Positions 63,997 to 64,000 of a stretch of DNA of 64,000 nucleotides are shown here, one piece after another (position 1 is the first letter of the stretch; every line of letters starts with the position of its first letter). The translations under genes were made by a program, and so were the position numbers. Location: contig OY829543.1 of NCBI GenBank assembly GCA_963691705.1, forward strand, positions 49,704,564-49,768,563. Direction: 5' to 3'. This stretch comes from Viola odorata. Lineage: Eukaryota > Streptophyta > Magnoliopsida > Malpighiales > Violaceae. The notes under the pieces are model-generated. The model was not told the origin of the DNA and searched no databases. It saw only the letters and a program-made list of their open reading frames with translations.

Positions 63997-64000
63997 TAGT

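Larger units (their letters stand above)
39731..64000 (-). mobile_element. Tat-type Ty3/gypsy retrotransposon with antisense gene array (3' part)
   Basis: Minus-strand order from the right: RT (end only), RNase H, integrase, a 21-kb 3' region, then polypurine tract and 3' LTR. Integrase after RT-RNase H is the gypsy order. A large 3' region with additional genes on the opposite strand, including Transposase_28-like ones, is known from the Tat lineage. The 5' LTR, gag, protease and most of RT lie outside. A second LTR element (43968-56325) is nested in it. Without that insert the visible part is about 12 kb. Confidence 0.85.

Overview
This is a nuclear window from a flowering plant, probably a eudicot. 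The evidence is spliceosomal introns, plant-type transposons of nearly every class, and captured exons of plant genes (group C MAP kinase, vacuolar ATPase subunit G, ESCRT-III VPS2, a TIC22-like protein). It is a gene-poor, nested transposon region. I see no intact, clearly recognisable host gene; one small spliced gene (36698-37309) is a candidate.

Layout. 1-2623: 3' part of a dead Ty1/copia element with its LTR. 2637-2803: exon scrap of a nodulin-like/MFS transporter. 2990-3755: first of three copies (also 11826-12262 and 28637-29540) of a repeat carrying an unrecognised C-terminal exon. 4126-5722: dead plant mariner transposase (DD39D). 6640-7570: Tat-like retroelement scrap with a small helical protein gene. 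8802-10542: non-autonomous hAT element with an exact 8-bp target duplication. 12753-13679: Pack-MULE carrying a VPS2 exon (9-bp TSD). 16485-about 23200: LINE on the minus strand, split by a solo LTR at 19532-21381 (TSD TAAAC). 23785-27705: Harbinger-type element carrying exon scraps of at least three host genes. 28251-28623: LINE tail with a 16-bp TSD. 29242-29451: Stowaway MITE. 30445-35795: second hAT element, holding a LINE-derived element with ORF1 but no ORF2 (30996-33882) and a U5 snRNA pseudogene with promoter. 36698-38113: small spliced gene candidate and a lipase scrap. 38470-39730: another LINE.

The right 24 kb is one large Tat-type Ty3/gypsy element on the minus strand: 3' LTR about 39731-40111, polypurine tract next to it, pol at the right edge (integrase with complete DD35E, RNase H, part of RT). 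Its 5' half lies outside the window. Between the 3' LTR and the integrase is an array of plus-strand genes, antisense to pol: a 125-aa helical protein, a 151-aa basic/acidic protein, and two tandem paralogous intron-containing genes (A and B) with a Transposase_28-like N-terminal domain and a coiled-coil C-terminal half. Each seems to have its own promoter region. Gene A is split by a 12.35-kb retrotransposon derivative (43968-56320) with 3.5-kb nearly identical LTRs, an exact GAGAG duplication and a gutted pol, so it most likely moved in trans and recently.

The two most notable things are the antisense gene array, with a related small helical gene recurring at 7214-7570, and the number of nested insertions whose junctions can be read exactly from target duplications.
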